Of a DNA stretch of 64,000 nucleotides, positions 60,600 through 64,000 are shown piece by piece; position 1 is the stretch's first letter, and every line of letters begins with the position of its first letter. The DNA lies in contig CM064863.1 of assembly GCA_032719365.1 (NCBI GenBank), forward strand, positions 19,291,137 through 19,355,136, given 5' to 3'. The notes below the pieces were generated by a model, which worked only from the letters and a program-made list of their open reading frames with translations, had not been told where the DNA came from and ran no database searches. The position numbers and the translations under genes are program-made. This stretch comes from Prinsepia uniflora. Its lineage: Eukaryota > Streptophyta > Magnoliopsida > Rosales > Rosaceae.

Positions 60600-63250
60600 G
60601 GCATGAAGAGGATTGGTTTGGCCAGCACCTTCAGCAATCAGCTCCCCGTGGTTCACAACACCTGCAAGAGGAGGACCGATCTGCTCAATCACTAGAGCAA
60701 GATCATTCTGCTTAGGAGGAACAACCTACTCAACTTCCACCTCCCCATTCTCTCCTTCCTCCTCCTCATATGTCTCCACCAGCGAGAAGGTCATCTAAAC
60801 ACCAAGTTAAGGAGTGGTGTCAAACTGGATGTCTGGATAGTGCAGGAAGATGTTCTTATACACCTTCGACTTGACAGCTAAGCAAAACCCATCCTGCTTC
60901 TTTTGGTGCTCCTCGAACCCCACAAATTCCTTCAAAGCATCTGACTTGGCAGGCGTAATCTGAACCCTCAACAATTCCACCTCAGCTTGGTTGGCCATCT
61001 TTTCAGCCCTCAATTGCTCTAGCTTAGTCTCCATTGAGTCTTTCTCCTCCTCCACCCCAGCCAGCTCAATCCTCAGCCAATCCGCTTCCACCTCAGTAGC
61101 TTGAGCCAACTCCCATTCGTGCTAATACAGCCCCAATCGAGCACCTTGCTCATCACTCGTCTATTTTTCCTGTTGTACTTTCCTCCCCAGTTCAGCGTTT
61201 GCTTTCAGAGCTAGCTCCGCCTCTTGAGCCTAAAGACGTAGGGCTAACTACTACTTTTTACACTTGGCCTTCTCTTTTTCGATAACATCCACATGCCCCA
61301 GAGCATGACCGAAGTTTACGAACATCTCACTGAGAGATTGCACAGACCAAGCACCAACATGTTAGCAAAAGAAATAAAAAAAAATAAACAAAAGTGTAAA
61401 AAGAAACCAAGCACTTATATGGGAAGTAACGAGGAAAGACTTCTCCATCCACTTGGACATCTTGACCTCAAACAATCCATCTAGCTCTGACAGCTCAATG
61501 GAAGATACAGTTACAATGTCGTTGATGACTCAAAGTATCTTTTCCCTGAAGCCAACTAAGACATCATCCCACTTTAGCCTTGACTTGATGAAAAGCTTAA
61601 GATCGACCTCAGTATGGTCAGTCATCTCGTCCTCACGCCGACACATACGATGCTAACCGAGATGAAATGGTGGCAGAGGATGAGAAAGAAAAGATGGTCG
61701 AGGAAAGGAAATATGAGAAGAAAGGGGAGGTAGCTCGAGGAACATGGGCCTAGACCCCCCACTCAGCATAAATTAGGAATGCCTCACCTCCCTAACGACT
61801 TTCTCCAAGCCCACCTAAACATCCCACTGGCAAACCATGGCTGACTAAATCTTAGCTAAGGGTTTAATGGATTTTTCTTCTTGCACGCACTTTCCCCTTT
61901 ATCTCCTTCTGCTCTAAATACACGACCAGTATTACTTGTCCACCAGTCGCCTCGGGGGTAGAGTGACCACCACGGTCTTCACTCTAACAGGAACCTTCTT
62001 AGCCTTCATGGCTTTCTTCTGCTCAACCAATAGAGCCATTCTCTTTCAAGCCCTCAAATTGATGGCTAGAGCACCTCTCTTCTCCCCGACTGACGACCTA
62101 AATGTTGTCCATGCATCATTCCTCTTATGGTCAGATGCCAACTCCTTAGCAAAAGAAGTCTTACTTGGATTCTCCACCGAGCTCTCCTGGTTGAAGCTTT
62201 CATCTTTTTCCCTAGTAGTATTTAGTATGTCATCAGCCGACCTCCCAATACGCTTTGCATTTTCCTTTGGCACACCTCCTAATTTACATTCAACAAAACT
62301 TACGAAGGCAGGTCACACATATCTGTGAAGTGGATAAGGCCGACCTCCTAGAGATTGCTAAGTAGACAAAGGATATACTTATCACGTTTGGTCAGATTAA
62401 GCGTCCTTCTTACCAAGGCATAGATCTTCTGCCACTCCTCCAAGCCCACTACCAACGAATGGACACATGTAGGGATCGACCTAGTTCAGACATATCAACA
62501 TTTATGCATATATTCAAACATTCAAAAAAAACATGTCGACTGAACCAAGTTGTCCAAATCTTGAAATTGGAAGGAATGCCCTCCCCACCCTAGTCCTCAT
62601 CGACAAAGGAAAAAATCATTTAATACGTTTTCTAGGACGATGGGAGATTATGGATGAACTCCCTTCGGATACCTTTCTCTCGACACCGGGCAAGCACCTA
62701 CCATTTGCTTAGCTATTGTAGACCAAATTCATACAGGTGTAATACTTGCCCATAGGACGGCTCCGCCTACCTAGCCTTCTGGAATGTAGCATACAGGCTG
62801 ATCAGCGCAATCCACACATTAGGATTTAGTTGACCAAGGGCTACCCCTATCTTCCGTATCGTCTTTTTTAGCCAAGGGTGCAGAGGGAACCTCACGTTGT
62901 ACATATACAAGTCTAAGTAAAAGAGCACTTAGGTCGCTTTACACATCCTTTTCCCCGACCACCTTGAACTCCTTGCTTGGGTTAACATCCTAGGTTGCAT
63001 GCCACTTCTTCAGACTCGTCTCAATCTTCTTATTAAACAGCTCGTCATTGTGAACTTGGTCTGCTTCAGCGGCAGAGCCATGGGGATAGCCTCTAGGGGC
63101 GATTTTCCACTTCGCTCTCTTCTGATCTTCACTTAGCCCTACTCCTGATCGGATGTGATTTTTCAGTGCCTAGACCTCTCCGACTAGCTCACCTCCTGAC
63201 CGTTCCTTCACCTCCTCAGCGTTAGAGGCCCGGCCGATGGTACCAACATT
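60600..63250 (-). pseudogene. Degenerate retroelement ORF: gypsy-type transposase-like region plus coiled coil
   Basis: The minus strand reads, with stops and frame changes: NDELFNKKIETSLKKWHA, then LYMYNVRFPLHPWLKKTIRK, GVALGQLNPNVWIALISLY, YGQVLHLYEFGLQ, FSFVDED, and then a Glu/Ala/Lys-rich coiled coil. The coiled coil includes LRIELAGVEEEKDSMETKLE and LEQLRAEKMANQAEVELLRV, and the end is VYKNIFLHYPDIQFDTTP. A domain with N-x-R-F-P-L-H-P...LGQL-x-P-N...L followed by a coiled coil is familiar from the putative gypsy-type transposase proteins of plants (PF04195 as I recall it). The only open stretches are 60807-61109 and 62046-62273 on the minus strand and short ones elsewhere. Confidence 0.6.
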
Positions 63251-63306
63251 AGACTAATCGTCCTGATTCGGCTCCTTTTGTTGTTCCCCACTGTCGATCC
63301 AAAACT

Positions 63307-63455
63307 GATAAGCAAAAACTAAGCATCAAATTAACTCTTATTGAAAATGCATGCAACTTAAAACCTTTTTTTTTTTTTGTAGATATAGCATTGGTAAATA
63401 GGGACCGTTCTAACCAGGGATTAAGGGTACCTATGTATGAAAATGTTTAGTAGAA
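63307..63455 (-). repeat. LTR fragment of the TGATAC family (element I 5' LTR edge)
   Basis: TGATAAGCAAAAACTAAGC and the following GTAGATATAGCATTGGTAAATA, ACCGTTCTAACCAGGGAT and GAGGGTACCTA-like words match 38129-38280 and 43441-43600. It is cut near 63455 by other LTR sequence. Confidence 0.7.
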
Positions 63456-64000
63456 AGAATAAACATAGGGGGGCTTTGAAAGTGTGTAGCCGAAGCTACG
63501 ATTTACAAACTAGGAAAATGATGTTTTGGGCCAGGCCCAAGTTTGAAAATGGTGTTTTGACTTGGATTTTGAGTCAAGAATGATTTAATGGATTACTTAA
63601 ATGATTTTTGGATGTGATTTGGAACCCTGTTTTAGAAATGATTTGATTCAGATTTGGAGTCAAATGCAGTAATATGATTGAATTGATGGTTTTCGAATTT
63701 ATGAAAGGTTTTCTGGACACAGTTTTACGTGATTTCATGGGAAATGATGTTTTGGGCTTGATACCCTGTTGGAAATGGTTTTGACTTGGTTTTAATTCAA
63801 AGATGGTTTTGAAACAAAGGTTTTGGATTTATGTTCAGTGTCCCCGGATGTGTAATGCCTGGGAAAACCCAAATGTGTAATTATCGGGTTAGTTCGGATA
63901 CGTAATTCCCGATACGTTTCGAAACGGCCGAATGTGTAATTCCCAGAGAAACCAGATGTGTCGTGCTCGGTAAGTCTGGATGTGTAATTCCCAGACAGCC
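63456..64000 (+). repeat. LTR fragment of the element C superfamily, runs off the window
   Basis: Contains TTTTGGGCCAGGCCCAAGTTT and then an array of GGATGTGTAATTCCC(G/A)G-type units (63845-64000), the same internal layout as the other long LTRs. Neither LTR end is seen. Confidence 0.6.

Larger units (their letters stand above)
59616..63306 (-). mobile_element. Interior of a Tat-like LTR element (element I), decayed
   Basis: The minus strand from the LTR edge at 63307 has a PBS-like GGATCGACAGTGGGG, then a degenerate ORF (63250-60600), then a tandem-repeat tail. The left part (59616-60060) shows no ORF of interest, and no matching left LTR is visible. The order, ORF followed by a repeat-rich 3' tail, parallels the element at 44360-51563. 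Confidence 0.6.

Overview
The window is nuclear DNA from a flowering plant, most likely a woody eudicot. The evidence is one intron-containing plant-type protein phosphatase gene with GT-AG introns, a Cassandra retrotransposon with 5S rRNA-like LTRs, tRNA-iMet and tRNA-Asp primer-binding sites, and very long plant LTRs. Apart from the phosphatase gene in the first 2.4 kb, nearly everything is transposable-element sequence, and no other host gene is supported.

Layout. 1-2312 (minus): a clade-typical PP2C phosphatase related to Arabidopsis PP2C14 (At1g67820). Its 3' end lies outside the window and exon 1 carries an apparent 1-base frameshift. 2665-5869 (minus): a decayed L1-type LINE with reverse transcriptase and RNase H remnants, interrupted by a Cassandra solo LTR. 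5870-55018 (plus): one old coding-poor LTR retrotransposon. Its 5' LTR is truncated and its 3' LTR is split into five pieces by four insertions, at 9982-21624, 23654-33086, 33312-52034 and 52285-54985. Three insertions have perfect or near-perfect 5-bp target duplications; the third has a weaker one (3 of 5 bases).

The insertions are: (1) a minus-strand large retrotransposon derivative (LARD) complex that holds a nested solo LTR; (2) a plus-strand LARD of 9.4 kb from the same family, with 2.8-3.0 kb LTRs and no coding internal region; (3) a minus-strand LTR-internal-LTR-internal-LTR array of a tRNA-Asp-primed family, which itself contains a full Cassandra element, a 3.07-kb solo LTR and a Tat-like gag-only element with a hairpin minisatellite; (4) a 2.7-kb solo LTR carrying a GA/GT microsatellite.

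55019-59615 is another LTR of the old host family, split by a 2.86-kb solo LTR. 59616-63306 is the minus-strand interior of a Tat-like element with a degenerate coiled-coil ORF, and 63307-64000 holds two more LTR fragments.

The elements do not form a pathway. The window records repeated nesting, LTR-LTR recombination (at least four solo LTRs) and decay. No new enzymatic system was found. The most notable structures are the nest itself, a cluster of eight TGACGTCA palindromes, the 25-bp hairpin minisatellite, and short GACGTC-core arrays that recur inside several otherwise different LTRs. All boundaries were read by eye from sequence comparison within the window.
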